Shown piece by piece: positions 49,447 to 61,894 of a stretch of DNA of 64,000 nt (positions are counted from its first letter, which is position 1; each line of letters opens with the position of its first letter). Origin of the DNA: Streptomyces omiyaensis (GTDB taxonomy: Bacteria > Actinomycetota > Actinomycetes > Streptomycetales > Streptomycetaceae); NCBI RefSeq assembly GCF_014650895.1, contig NZ_BMVV01000006.1:62001-126000 (forward strand), written 5' to 3'. Below the pieces are notes generated by a model that saw only the letters and a list, made by a program, of their open reading frames with translations, was not told the DNA's origin and made no database searches. Both the position numbers and the translations under genes were made by a program.

Positions 49447-50178
49447 ATGCACGTGCTCATTCTCGGAGGGACGACCGAGGCCCGCGCCCTGGCCGGTCTG
49501 CTGCATCCCGGCACCAGGGTGACCAGCTCCCTCGCCGGGCGGGTGGCGGCGCCCCGGCTGCCGGCCGGCGAGGTCCGGATCGGCGGCTTCGGGGGGCCGG
49601 AGGGGCTGGCGGCGTGGGTGCGCGAGCACGCCGTGGACGCGGTCATCGACGCCACCCATCCCTTCGCCGAGCGGATCAGCTTCCACGCGGCCCGGGCGGC
49701 CGCCTCCGCCCATGTTCCCCTGCTGGCGCTGCGCCGCCCCGGCTGGGTCCCGGGGGAGGGCGACGACTGGCGTGACGTGGGGTCGCTGGAGGAGGCGGCC
49801 CGCGCCCTGGACGGCTTCGGGCGGGTCTTCCTCACCACCGGCCGGATGGGGCTCGCCGCCTTCGCGGACCGGCCCGAGTGGTTCCTCGCGCGGTCGGTGG
49901 ACGCACCGGAGGGGACGATGCCCGCACGGACCGAAGTCCTCCTCGACCGGGGGCCGTTCACCCTCGAAGGGGAGCGGGAACTGATCGCCCGTCACCGGAT
50001 CGACGTCCTGGTGACGAAGGACAGCGGCGCCGCCGCCACCGCCCCGAAGCTCACCGCCGCCCGTGAGGCGGGCGTCCCGGTGGTGGTCGTCCGCCGGCCG
50101 CCGGTCCCGGAGGGCGTGCCGACGGTGGCCTCCCCCCGGGAGGCGGCGGCCTGGGCGGGCGAGCTGCGCCGGGGGTAG
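49447..50178 (+). CDS. cobK: precorrin-6A reductase
   Basis: Protein of 243 residues from ATG 49447 (AAGGGG upstream). CobK/CbiJ motifs: L-I-L-G-G-T-T-E-A-R-A-L-A, V-I-D-A-T-H-P-F-A-E, F-L-T-T-G-R-M-G-L and L-V-T-K-D-S-G-A-A-A-T-A-P-K. NADPH-dependent reduction of precorrin-6A to 6B. Divergent from cbiD with overlapping 5' signals. Confidence 0.94.
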   Translation: MHVLILGGTTEARALAGLLHPGTRVTSSLAGRVAAPRLPAGEVRIGGFGGPEGLAAWVREHAVDAVIDATHPFAERISFHAARAAASAHVPLLALRRPGWVPGEGDDWRDVGSLEEAARALDGFGRVFLTTGRMGLAAFADRPEWFLARSVDAPEGTMPARTEVLLDRGPFTLEGERELIARHRIDVLVTKDSGAAATAPKLTAAREAGVPVVVVRRPPVPEGVPTVASPREAAAWAGELRRG

Positions 50179-50287
50179 GGGGCGCCCCGCCGACCGGGGC
50201 CGAGGTGAGGCAGACCGGGGCCGGCCCGACAGAGCCGGCGGGGCCCCCGTGGGACCCGCCGCGACAGACGCCGCCGCCGGGCGTTCA

Positions 50288-51859
50288 ATGGAAGGCGTGG
50301 CTACCTTTCGCTGGCTTGTCGCGACGGGGCTGGCGGCGCTTCTCGGCGCCACCGCGCTCGGGCCGGGCCCGAGTCCCACCCCGGCCCCCACGCCTCCGCC
50401 GAACCAGCCCCCGCCCGAGCTCGACGCCGCCGACGTGCGGCGGGCCGTCGACCGGCTGGACGGGGTGGTCGAGAGCGCCATGGAACGCACCGGGGTGCCG
50501 GGCGTCGCCGTGGCCGTGGTCCACGACGGCAAGGTGCTGCACCTCCAGGGGTACGGGGTGCGGAAGGCGGGGGAGAGCGCCGCCGTCGACGCCGACACCG
50601 TCTTCCAGCTGGCGTCCGTCTCCAAGCCGATCGCCTCGACCGTCGTCTCCGGCGCCGTCGGCGTCGACGGCTGGTCGCGGCCGGTCGCCCCGCACGTGCC
50701 GGGCTTCCGCCTCAAGGATCCGTGGGTGACCTCGCACGTGACGGTCGCGGACCTCTTCTCGCACCGCAGCGGGCTCCCCGACCACGCCGGCGACCTGCTC
50801 GAAGACCTCGGCTACGACCGGGAGTACATCCTGTCCCACCTGCGGTACGAGCCGCTGGCGCCGTTCCGCGCGAGCTACGCCTACACCAACTTCGGCCTGA
50901 CGGCGGCCGCGCAGGCCGTCGCCGACGAGAAGGGCGTGCCGTGGGAGAAGCTCGCCGAGGACGTCCTCTACGAGCCCGCCGGCATGGACGCGACCAGCTC
51001 CCGCTTCGAGGACTTCGAGAAGGCGCCCGACCGGGCCTGGGGCCACGTGAAGACCGGCGGTGAGTGGAAGCCGGAGTTCGTCCGCGACCCGGACGCCCAG
51101 TCCCCGGCCGGGGGCGTCAGCTCCACCGCCCGCGACATGGCCGTCTGGCTGCGCCTCCAGCTCGCGAACGGCGAGCTCGACGGCGAGCGGATCGTCGCCG
51201 CCGACGCCCTGGAGCGCACCCACTGGCCCGAGGCGGTCTCGAACCCGCCGAGCGCCCCCGCCGCCCGCACCGGCTTCTACGGCCTGGGCTGGAACGTGAG
51301 TTACGACGACGCCGGCCGGCTCCGGCTCTCCCACACGGGCGCCTTCGCCGAGGGCGCGCACACCAACGTGACGATGCTGCCCGGCGAACAGCTCGGCATC
51401 GTCGTCCTCACCAACGCCTCGCCGGTCGGCGTCGCCGACGCCGTCGCCCTCGACTTCTTCGACATCGCGGAGACCGGGAAGGTCAGCCGGGACTGGATCC
51501 CGCTGGTCGACGCGGTCTATCGGCAGCAGGAGGAGGAGGGCCGCTCGGACACCGACTACGCCCGCCCGCCGTCCGGTGCCGCGCCCGCGCGGGACGCGGA
51601 CGTCTACACGGGCGCGTACCGCAGCGACTACTACGGCCGCGCGCAGGTGGTGGAGGAGGACGGAGGGCTCGTCCTGCGCCTGGGGCCGGAGCCCCAGGAG
51701 TACCGCCTGACCCCCTACGACGGCGACGTGTTCAGCTTCGAGACCCGGGGCGAGAACGCCGTCGGCCGCACCGGGGTCACCTTCGCCGCGGACGGGAAGT
51801 CCTTCACCGTCGAGTACCTGGACGGCGAAGGACTCGGGACCTTCACCCGACAGCCTTAG
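50288..51859 (+). CDS. secreted serine hydrolase, class C beta-lactamase-like (D-aminopeptidase/esterase)
   Basis: From ATG 50288 (MEGVATFRWLVATGLAALLG) 523 residues; GTG 50297 is an alternative. A signal peptide (about 1-28) and Pro-rich linker precede a beta-lactamase-fold domain with the triad motifs S-V-S-K (SxxK), Y-A-Y-T-N (YxN) and L-S-H-T-G (HTG). A C-terminal DUF3471-like beta domain spans about 420-523. Extracellular peptidase or esterase; natural substrate unknown. It sits between cob genes but belongs to no cobalamin step. The 109-bp gap upstream has no clear promoter. Confidence 0.88.
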   Translation: MEGVATFRWLVATGLAALLGATALGPGPSPTPAPTPPPNQPPPELDAADVRRAVDRLDGVVESAMERTGVPGVAVAVVHDGKVLHLQGYGVRKAGESAAVDADTVFQLASVSKPIASTVVSGAVGVDGWSRPVAPHVPGFRLKDPWVTSHVTVADLFSHRSGLPDHAGDLLEDLGYDREYILSHLRYEPLAPFRASYAYTNFGLTAAAQAVADEKGVPWEKLAEDVLYEPAGMDATSSRFEDFEKAPDRAWGHVKTGGEWKPEFVRDPDAQSPAGGVSSTARDMAVWLRLQLANGELDGERIVAADALERTHWPEAVSNPPSAPAARTGFYGLGWNVSYDDAGRLRLSHTGAFAEGAHTNVTMLPGEQLGIVVLTNASPVGVADAVALDFFDIAETGKVSRDWIPLVDAVYRQQEEEGRSDTDYARPPSGAAPARDADVYTGAYRSDYYGRAQVVEEDGGLVLRLGPEPQEYRLTPYDGDVFSFETRGENAVGRTGVTFAADGKSFTVEYLDGEGLGTFTRQP

Positions 51860-51868
51860 CGACGCCGG

Positions 51869-53362
51869 TCAGCCGTACCGCCGAGGCGTCCACGCGATCG
51901 TCCGGCCGTCGCCGCGCTCGACCGCCCGGGTCTGCGAGGAGCCGATCAGCAGCAGGGTCCTCATGTCGACCTCGGAGGGGTCCAGGGTCTTCAGCGTCAG
52001 CACCCGCACCGACTGCTCCGGGCCGCCGACGTCACGGGCGACGACCACCGGGGTGTCGGGCGAGCGGAGCTCCAGGAGGAGGTCGCGGGCGGCGGCGACC
52101 TGGTGGGTGCGGGACCTGGAGCCCGGGTTGTAGAGGGCCAGGACGAGGTCGGCCCCGGCGGCGGCGCGCAGCCGGTCCGCGATGACGTCCCAGGGCTTGA
52201 GCCGGTCGGAGAGCGAGATCGTCGCGTAGTCGTGGCCGAGGGGCGCGCCGGCCGCCGCGGCGGCCGCGTTGGCGGCGGTCACGCCGGGCAGGACGCGGAC
52301 GGGCACGTCCGCGTACGCGGGCTCGCAGGCGACCTCCAGGACGGCCGTCGCCATGGCGAAGACGCCCGGGTCGCCGCCGGAGACGACCGCGACCCGGTGT
52401 CCGCGGCGGGCCAGGTCGAGGGCGAACTCGGCCCGCTCGGACTCGACCTTGTTGTCGGAGCCGTGCCTGATCTGGCCGGGGCGCAGCACCGGCACCCGGT
52501 CGAGGTAGGTGGTGTAGCCGACGAGGACGTCGGCGTTGACGAGCGCGCCGCGCGACTCGGGGGTCAGCCAGGGGGCGCCGGCCGGTCCGGTGCCGACGAC
52601 GGTGACCTCGCCGAGCTCGCGGACCGGGTTCTCGCGGTCGATGCGGGAGGGGAGGACGGCGACCGAGAAGTACGGGACGGACTCCGGGTCCACGTCCGCG
52701 AGGCGCTCCGTCCGCTCGCCCGCCATGAACGCCCGCTCCACGTACCGGGCGTCCTCCAGCCGGCCGGCCCGCTCCAGGGCGCGCCGCACGGTGGGGAAGG
52801 TGCGGCCGAGCTTCATGACGACGGCGGAGTCGGTGCCGGCGAGGCGGGCCGTCAGCTCGTCCTCGGGCAGGGTGCCGGGGACGATCGTCAGGACCTCCTC
52901 GGCCTCGCAGAGCGGCTCGCCGAGGCGGGCGGCGGCGGCGCTGACGGAGGTGACGCCGGGGATGACGGTGGTGTCGTAGCGGTCCGCGAGCCGCTTGTGC
53001 ATGTGCTGGTAGGAGCCGTAGAAGAGCGGGTCGCCCTCGGCGAGGACGGCGACCGTGCGGCCCGCGTCGAGGTGGGCGGCGAGCCGGGCCGCGGCCTCCT
53101 CGTAGAAGTCGTCGAGGGCGCCCCGGTAGCCGCCGGGGTGGTCGGTGGTCTCGACGGTGAGCGGGTACATCAGCCGCTCCTCGACGTGGTCCTCGCGGAT
53201 GTGGCCGGCGGCGATGGAGCGCGCTATCGAGCGGCCGTGGCGGGCCGAGTGGTAGGCGATCACGTCGGCCTCGGCGATGGCCCTGACGGCGGCGAGGGTG
53301 AGCAGCTCCGGGTCGCCGGGGCCGAGCCCGACGCCGTACAGCTTGCCGGTCACGGTGGTCAT
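51869..53362 (-). CDS. cobIJ: CobI-CobJ fusion: precorrin-2 C20- and precorrin-3B C17-methyltransferase
   Basis: Protein of 497 residues with two tandem tetrapyrrole methylases. Residues about 1-240 are CobI ([34 protein letters not shown]). Residues about 250-495 are CobJ ([45 protein letters not shown]), including the ring-contraction step. The fusion is known in actinobacteria. Starts in an ATGA overlap with cobH. Confidence 0.95.
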   Translation of the reverse strand: MTTVTGKLYGVGLGPGDPELLTLAAVRAIAEADVIAYHSARHGRSIARSIAAGHIREDHVEERLMYPLTVETTDHPGGYRGALDDFYEEAAARLAAHLDAGRTVAVLAEGDPLFYGSYQHMHKRLADRYDTTVIPGVTSVSAAAARLGEPLCEAEEVLTIVPGTLPEDELTARLAGTDSAVVMKLGRTFPTVRRALERAGRLEDARYVERAFMAGERTERLADVDPESVPYFSVAVLPSRIDRENPVRELGEVTVVGTGPAGAPWLTPESRGALVNADVLVGYTTYLDRVPVLRPGQIRHGSDNKVESERAEFALDLARRGHRVAVVSGGDPGVFAMATAVLEVACEPAYADVPVRVLPGVTAANAAAAAAGAPLGHDYATISLSDRLKPWDVIADRLRAAAGADLVLALYNPGSRSRTHQVAAARDLLLELRSPDTPVVVARDVGGPEQSVRVLTLKTLDPSEVDMRTLLLIGSSQTRAVERGDGRTIAWTPRRYG

Positions 53363-53997
53363 GCCTGGATCTCCGGTTCGTGCGCGAGGGCGTTGAGGGC
53401 GGCGGCGGTGATGGCGCTGCCGCCGCGCCGGCCGCGGACCACGAGGTAGTCGAGGCCGAGGCCGTTGGCGGCGAGGGCGTCCTTGGACTCGGCGGCGCCG
53501 ATGAAGCCGACGGGGATGCCGAGGACGGCGGCGGGCTTCGGCGCGCCCTTCGCGATCATCTCCAGGAGGTGGAAGAGGGCGGTGGGGGCGTTGCCGATGG
53601 CGACGACGGAGCCTTCGAGGCGGTCCCGCCAGAGTTCGAGGGCGGCGGCGGAGCGGGTGGTGCCCAGCTCGGCGGCGAGGGCGGGGACGGCCGGGTCGGA
53701 GAGGGCGCAGAGCACCTCGTTGTCGGCGGGCAGCCGCTTGCGGGTGACGCCGGAGGCGACCATCTGCGCGTCGCAGAGGATGGGGGCGCCGGCCTGGAGG
53801 GCCGCGCGGGCGCGGGAGACGACCGCGGGGGAGTACGCGAGGTCCCGGACGAGGTCGGTCATGCCGCAGGCGTGGATCATGCGGACGGCGACGGTGGCGA
53901 CGTCGGCGGGCAGGGCGCCGAGGTCGGCCTCGGCGCGGATCGTGGCGAAGGAGCGGCGGTAGATCTCGGCGCCGTCCTTCTCGTACTCGTACATCAT
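53359..53997 (-). CDS. cobH: precorrin-8X methylmutase
   Basis: Protein of 212 residues; ATG 53997 lies in an ATGA overlap with the cobG stop, with a second ATG directly after. Motifs [10 protein letters not shown] (catalytic His), [21 protein letters not shown] and [12 protein letters not shown] are those of CobH/CbiC. It moves the C11 methyl to C12, forming hydrogenobyrinate. Confidence 0.96.
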   Translation of the reverse strand: MMYEYEKDGAEIYRRSFATIRAEADLGALPADVATVAVRMIHACGMTDLVRDLAYSPAVVSRARAALQAGAPILCDAQMVASGVTRKRLPADNEVLCALSDPAVPALAAELGTTRSAAALELWRDRLEGSVVAIGNAPTALFHLLEMIAKGAPKPAAVLGIPVGFIGAAESKDALAANGLGLDYLVVRGRRGGSAITAAALNALAHEPEIQA

Positions 53998-55235
53998 CGG
54001 CTCTCCATCGGTCTCTGGCGGGCCGCCGCGACGGCCTCGGCCAGGGCGGTACGGGGGACGGGGGCGCCGTCCAGCAGGTAGGTGTCGGAGTCCCGGGCGG
54101 TGACCTCGACGCGGGTGCCGTGCGGATGCCCGCAGCGGCGCTCGCAGCCGGAGTAGTGCACGGGCAGCGGTCCGCCGGGCGCGCGCGCCGCCTCCGCCCG
54201 CACGTCGGCGAGGGACTTGGCGCAGCCGGGGGTTCCGGTGCAGGCGGTGACGCCGGTGCCGGGGTCGGCGGGGTCGGTGATCAGGCCGTGGGCGGCGAGC
54301 GCGGGGAGCAGCTCCGGGGCGGGGCCCACGGCGACCGCCCCGCGCCACGGGGTGAGGCGGACCTCGGCCGCGACCCCGGCGAGCGCCCGCAGCTGGGCGG
54401 CGGTCAGCCGGCCGAGCGGGGCGAGGACGTGGAGGGCGTGGTCGCCGAGCGGTCCGGGCGCGGGCGGCGGCGCGGGCCGGAGGGGGGCGGGGGGCACGGG
54501 CTCCGCACCGATTCCCGCGCGGGCCAGGGCGCCGGCCCAGTCCGGGAGGAGGCCGGCCGGCAGCTCGCGGGGGCGCCAGGCGCCGGTGCCGGCCGCGTCG
54601 GCGGCGTCGAGGAAGGCGAGGGCGCAGGCGAGCGCGGCGCCGGCGGCGTCGGCGGCGGGCAGCCGGAAGGCTCCGGAGCCCGCCGACAGCAGGGCCCGGC
54701 CGTCCGGTGCTGCGACCAAGGTCACATCGCCGCCGAGGCCGGCGACGTCGCCGCGCCCGTCGTCGAGGACGAAGAGGAAGCGGCCGGAGAGGGCGGCGGC
54801 ACGGGGCTCCGCGCAGAGCGCCGCGTCCAGGGCGCGGGCCCACAACTGGACGTCGGCGTGGCCGAGTCCGTCGAGTCCGGCGGCGGGGGAGGCGACGATG
54901 TTCCGGACCCGCTCGTGGGTGGGGGAGGGCAGCAGGCCGGCGTCCGAGAGGAGCGCGGCGAGCCGGGCGTCGCAGCCCTCGCGCAGACCGCGCAGCTCGG
55001 CGTTGGCGCGGGAGGTGACGGAGAGGCCGCCGTCGCCCAGCTCCTCGGCCGCGGCGGCCAGCACATTGAGCTGATGGCTCGTCAATTTCCCTGCGGGGAG
55101 GCGGAGTCGGGCGAGGAAACCATCGGCGGCGGCGTGCAGCCGGAGCGCCCCCGGGCACGCGTCGCCTCGGTCCCGTATGCGAGGTTCGCCCGCTTCGGGC
55201 GGGCTGGGCGGGGTCGGCGGCATGGCGGCGAGCAT
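53994..55235 (-). CDS. cobG: precorrin-3B synthase
   Basis: From ATG 55235 ([22 protein letters not shown] 55223 possible) 413 residues. Nitrite/sulfite reductase-like ferredoxin half domains: [16 protein letters not shown] near the start and [10 protein letters not shown]. The siroheme/[4Fe-4S] cysteines are in [12 protein letters not shown] and [12 protein letters not shown]. Uses O2 to hydroxylate precorrin-3A, marking the aerobic route. First gene of the cobG-cobH-cobIJ operon, divergent from riboswitch-controlled cobN. Confidence 0.93.
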   Translation of the reverse strand: MLAAMPPTPPSPPEAGEPRIRDRGDACPGALRLHAAADGFLARLRLPAGKLTSHQLNVLAAAAEELGDGGLSVTSRANAELRGLREGCDARLAALLSDAGLLPSPTHERVRNIVASPAAGLDGLGHADVQLWARALDAALCAEPRAAALSGRFLFVLDDGRGDVAGLGGDVTLVAAPDGRALLSAGSGAFRLPAADAAGAALACALAFLDAADAAGTGAWRPRELPAGLLPDWAGALARAGIGAEPVPPAPLRPAPPPAPGPLGDHALHVLAPLGRLTAAQLRALAGVAAEVRLTPWRGAVAVGPAPELLPALAAHGLITDPADPGTGVTACTGTPGCAKSLADVRAEAARAPGGPLPVHYSGCERRCGHPHGTRVEVTARDSDTYLLDGAPVPRTALAEAVAAARQRPMESR

Positions 55236-55308
55236 ACCCACGGGGAACCGGGCGGCCACCGAGTGTGATCCGGCCGACTCCCCGGCCCCCTCCGGCCCGC
55301 CGACGCCA

Positions 55309-55327
55309 CGATCTACTATGCAGATCG
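55309..55327 (+). promoter_or_regulatory. cobN leader promoter with inverted repeat
   Basis: CGATCT-N7-AGATCG (arms 55309-55314, 55322-55327) encloses a -10-like TACTAT (55314-55319). Transcription would start near 55326, just at the 5' end of the riboswitch. Confidence 0.5.
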
Positions 55328-55434
55328 GCATGGGGTCCCAGGACCCCGGGGAGGAAGCCCGGTGAGAATCCGGCGCGGTCCCGCCACTGTGAGCCCGGGC
55401 CGGCGACGGCCCGGGTGAGTCAGGAACTCCCGCC
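55328..55434 (+). ncRNA. cobalamin (AdoCbl) riboswitch
   Basis: Conserved core elements in order: GAGGAAGCCCGGTGAGAATC (from about 55351), GCGGTCCCGCCACTGTGA (about 55375-55392), a GC stem, and the B12 box AGTCAGGAACTCCCGCC ending at 55434. The expression platform 55435-55488 contains GAGGAAGG, which can pair with downstream CCTC and so could be hidden when B12 binds. It lies directly before cobN and should lower its expression at high cobalamin. Confidence 0.93.
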
Positions 55435-55488
55435 GTCCACACGACCACCCGGGGCGCGGACAACCCCGAGGAAGGCCTGAGCCTCGCC

Positions 55489-59103
<3,615 letters not shown>

Positions 59104-59138
59104 GGCCGAGGAAGGACGAGGAGGGACGCCCCGATCGT

Positions 59139-60740
59139 CTAGGCCGTCGCGAGGGCCCGGGCCGGGGCCAGTTCGAGCCGCCGGCCCGGGAAGCCCGCGC
59201 GCAGCCGGCGGTCGTGGCTGACGATCACCAGCGTGCCCCGGTAGGTCGCGAGCGCGGCCTCGATCTCCTCCACGAGAGCCGGGGCCAGGTGGTTGGTCGG
59301 CTCGTCCAGGAGGAGCAGGTCGGCCGGGGCGGTCACCAGACGGGCCAGCTCCAGCTTGCGGCGCTGGCCGACCGACAGCAGGCGTACCGGGGTGTTCAGG
59401 TCCCGGGCGGCGAAGAGCCCGAGGGAGAGCAGTTCCTCCTCGCGGCCCTCGCCGAAGGCCTCGCCGACCGTACGGGGGTCGGTGGGCGGAGCCGTGTCCT
59501 GGCGGAGCAGCCCGACCCGGCGCGGAGCCCTCACGGTGCCCGCGTCCGGGGCGAGCTCGCCCGCCAGGACCCTGAGCAGCGTCGACTTCCCCGCGCCGTT
59601 GGGCCCCGTGACGAGCAGCCGCTCGCCCGGCTCCAGGCGCAGGGCGTCGAGGCCCAGCCGGCCGTCGACCCGGATCCCGGTCAGCTCCACGGCCGCGCCC
59701 CCGCCCGCCTCCGTCAGGTCCGCGCGGAAGCGCAGCGGCTCGGGCGGCGGCGGCACCGGGCTCTCGGTGAGCCGGGCCAGCCGCTCGCGGGCGGCGCGGA
59801 TCCTGCTCATCGCCCCGTGCGCCCGGGACCGGGCCCGGAAGGCGCCCGCCCCGCTGAACGCGGCGGGGGCCTTGCGCGGGATGGCCGAGAAGCGGTCGAT
59901 GTTGCTGTCCGCGAGGGCCCGGTGGCGGGCCAGCTCGTCCCTCCACTCCTCGTGCTCCCGCGCCCTGCGGGCCCGTTCGGCGGCGCGCCCGGCGAGGTAG
60001 CCGGAGTAGCCGTCGCCGTAGCGGCGCAGCGTGTGCCGGTCCTCGTCGACCTCCAGGACGGCGGTGGCGACCCGGTCGAGGAAGGCGCGGTCGTGGGAGA
60101 CGGCGACGACCGTGCCCCGGTGGGCGCGGAGCCGCTCCTCCAGCCAGGCCACGGCCTCGTCGTCGAGGTCGTTGGTCGGCTCGTCGAGCAGCAGCAGCTC
60201 CGGGTCGGCGGCGAGGACGCCGGCCAGCGCGAGCCGGGCCCGCTGCCCGCCGGAGAGGGTGCCCAGCGGCCGGTCCCGGTCGGGCGGTGCGGTCTCGCCG
60301 AGCCGGCGCAGCACGGTCGCGACCCGTCGCCCGGCGCCTTCGCCGCCGCGCGCCTCGTAGGCGGCGAGCAGCGCGGCGTACCGGTCGAGTCCGGCGGGGG
60401 TGAGGGTGCTCTCCGCCTCCCGGATCTCCCGCTCCAGCTCCCGGATCTCCGCGAGCGCGTGGTCGACGGCGTCGCCGACGGTCGCGGTCGCGGGGAGGTC
60501 GAGGGTCTGGGCGAGATGGCCGAGGCCGCCGGGGGCGTCGACGGCCACGGTGCCGTTGTCGGCGGTCTCGAGGCCGGCGAGGAGCCGGAGCAGGGTGGAC
60601 TTCCCGGAGCCGTTGTCGCCGACGACGCCGAGGCGCTCGCCGGGACGGACGGTGAGGGAGACGCGGTCGAGGACGGTCCGGTGGTGGACGTACCGGTCGT
60701 CGTAGCGCTTGGTGACCTCGGTGAGTTGTGCACGGAACAA
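59139..60740 (-). CDS. ABC-F family ATPase (ribosome protection/translation factor type)
   Basis: Starts at TTG 60740 (LFRAQLTEVTKRYDD), with AGGAG seven bases upstream; no ATG or GTG fits as well. 533 residues, two ABC domains without membrane helices. Domain 1: G-D-N-G-S-G-K-S-T, L-S-G-G-Q-R-A-R and L-L-L-L-D-E-P-T-N-D-L-D. A linker rich in R and E (about 235-320). Domain 2: G-P-N-G-A-G-K-S-T, L-S-V-G-Q-R-R-K (V for G) and L-L-L-L-D-E-P-T-N-H-L. Related to TlrC/OleB/VmlR-type antibiotic-resistance ABC-F proteins. A strong promoter and structured leader suggest inducible expression. Confidence 0.92.
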   Translation of the reverse strand: MFRAQLTEVTKRYDDRYVHHRTVLDRVSLTVRPGERLGVVGDNGSGKSTLLRLLAGLETADNGTVAVDAPGGLGHLAQTLDLPATATVGDAVDHALAEIRELEREIREAESTLTPAGLDRYAALLAAYEARGGEGAGRRVATVLRRLGETAPPDRDRPLGTLSGGQRARLALAGVLAADPELLLLDEPTNDLDDEAVAWLEERLRAHRGTVVAVSHDRAFLDRVATAVLEVDEDRHTLRRYGDGYSGYLAGRAAERARRAREHEEWRDELARHRALADSNIDRFSAIPRKAPAAFSGAGAFRARSRAHGAMSRIRAARERLARLTESPVPPPPEPLRFRADLTEAGGGAAVELTGIRVDGRLGLDALRLEPGERLLVTGPNGAGKSTLLRVLAGELAPDAGTVRAPRRVGLLRQDTAPPTDPRTVGEAFGEGREEELLSLGLFAARDLNTPVRLLSVGQRRKLELARLVTAPADLLLLDEPTNHLAPALVEEIEAALATYRGTLVIVSHDRRLRAGFPGRRLELAPARALATA

Positions 60741-60839
60741 GGGCGGTCTCCTGGTGTCGGGAACACGGGGCGACCGGCGAGACGTGGCGTCTCGTCGTGT
60801 CGATGTCCCGACCGTACGGCACGGGGACCGGTTTGGCAA
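60741..60839 (-). promoter_or_regulatory. ABC-F promoter and structured 5' leader
   Basis: On the minus strand, TTGCCA (60839-60834) and TACGGT (60816-60811) are separated by exactly 17 bases, the best sigma-70-type promoter in the window. Transcription should start near 60804, leaving a leader of about 64 bases with hairpin CGAGACG-CCA-CGTCTCG (60794-60778). Such leaders often serve antibiotic-dependent attenuation. Confidence 0.6.
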
Positions 60840-60895
60840 GACGGATCGTCTCGTCTCGCTTTGTTTCGCGGAAGGGCCCGGGGGCCGGCGGAGGC

Positions 60896-61243
60896 TCAGG
60901 AGCCGGCTGTGCGCAGGACCAGCGCGACCGCCGAGAGGACGGTCAGGACCAGCGCCGGCGCCAGCTCGTAGTCCTTCGCCCGCAGGTGGGTGACGACCGC
61001 GCCCGCGAAGTAGAGGACCAGGCCGATCGCCGCCGCCGCGCCGAGCGCGGGGACGAACAGGCCGGCCAGCAGGCCGAGCGCGCCGGCCGCCTTCGCCGTG
61101 CCCAGCCAGGGCAGCCGGCTCTCCGGCACCCCGAGCTTCGTCATGTTCCCCGCGACCGCCGGGTTGCGGGTGAAGGTCATGAAGGCGGACGCGGAGACCG
61201 CGAGGGCGAGCAGGACGGCGAGGACGGCGTAGCCGATGAACAT
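60896..61243 (-). CDS. DoxX-family membrane protein
   Basis: Protein of 115 residues with four hydrophobic helices (about 3-22, 48-68, 70-90 and 95-112). The motif F-T-R-N-P-A-V-A-G-N-M-T-K-L-G-V-P and G-T-A-K-A-A-G-A-L-G-L-L-A-G fit the DoxX/DoxX-like family, membrane proteins tied to redox or stress. Divergent from a MarR regulator 83 bp away, the likely repressor. Confidence 0.88.
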   Translation of the reverse strand: MFIGYAVLAVLLALAVSASAFMTFTRNPAVAGNMTKLGVPESRLPWLGTAKAAGALGLLAGLFVPALGAAAAIGLVLYFAGAVVTHLRAKDYELAPALVLTVLSAVALVLRTAGS

Positions 61244-61283
61244 GGTGGAGCTCCAACGATCCGGGAACGGAAACCGTTGAAGC

Positions 61284-61325
61284 GTAACAACGATTCATCT
61301 CGCTCCACAATGGACTTGTTGTTAC
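61284..61325. promoter_or_regulatory. inverted TTGTTAC sites between DoxX and MarR genes
   Basis: GTAACAA (61284-61290) and TTGTTAC (61319-61325) face each other across 28 bp; the first lies in CGTTG-N8-CAACG symmetry. They sit in the only intergenic region shared by the divergent pair and are AT-rich. Candidate MarR operator. Confidence 0.45.
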
Positions 61326-61326
61326 C

Positions 61327-61776
61327 GTGGACGGCATGGCAGCCCTCCCGACCGACCGGCTCGGATTCCTCCTCTCCTTCCGCGGGGAGCTCACCGGCGC
61401 GCGCATCCGCTCCGCCCTGGGCGTCGTCGGGCTGCACCCGCGCAACGCGATGACCCTGATGCGGCTCGCCCCGGCCCCCATGAGCCAGCGCGACCTGGCC
61501 GCCGCGATGGAGGTCGACCCCAGTCAACTGGTGGCGATCCTCAACGAGTTGGAGGCAGAGGGGCTCGCCGAGCGCCGCCGCGACCCGGCCGACCGGCGCC
61601 GCCACATCGTCGAGATCACCCCGGCCGGTTCCGCCGTCCTCGACCGCATCGACCGGGCCGTCGGCGAGGCCGAGCGCGAGCTCTTCGCCGACCTCACGGA
61701 AGCCGAACGCACCCTGCTGCGGGGCCTCCTGGACCGCGTCGTCGTCGACCCGTCCGCCCACGAGTGCGGCGAGTAG
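61327..61776 (+). CDS. MarR family transcriptional regulator
   Basis: From GTG 61327 149 residues (ATG 61336 gives 146). Winged helix: P-M-S-Q-R-D-L-A-A-A-M-E-V-D-P-S-Q-L-V-A-I-L-N-E-L-E-A-E-G-L, wing R-R-R-D-P-A-D-R-R-R-H-I-V, flanked by dimerisation helices. No Cys apart from one near the C-terminus (H-E-C-G-E), so ligand rather than thiol sensing is likelier. Probably represses the divergent DoxX gene and itself. No ribosome site before GTG; may be leaderless. Confidence 0.9.
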   Translation: MDGMAALPTDRLGFLLSFRGELTGARIRSALGVVGLHPRNAMTLMRLAPAPMSQRDLAAAMEVDPSQLVAILNELEAEGLAERRRDPADRRRHIVEITPAGSAVLDRIDRAVGEAERELFADLTEAERTLLRGLLDRVVVDPSAHECGE

Positions 61777-61894
61777 GGGAAGGAGCGGGGAGACCCCGGG
61801 CGGGAAGGGGGGCGAAGTCGCCGCCCCGCCGCCGATGACTTCCGCGCCCCGCCGCCGTCTACCCCCGTGAGAGCACCGCACGGAGGAGAGAACG

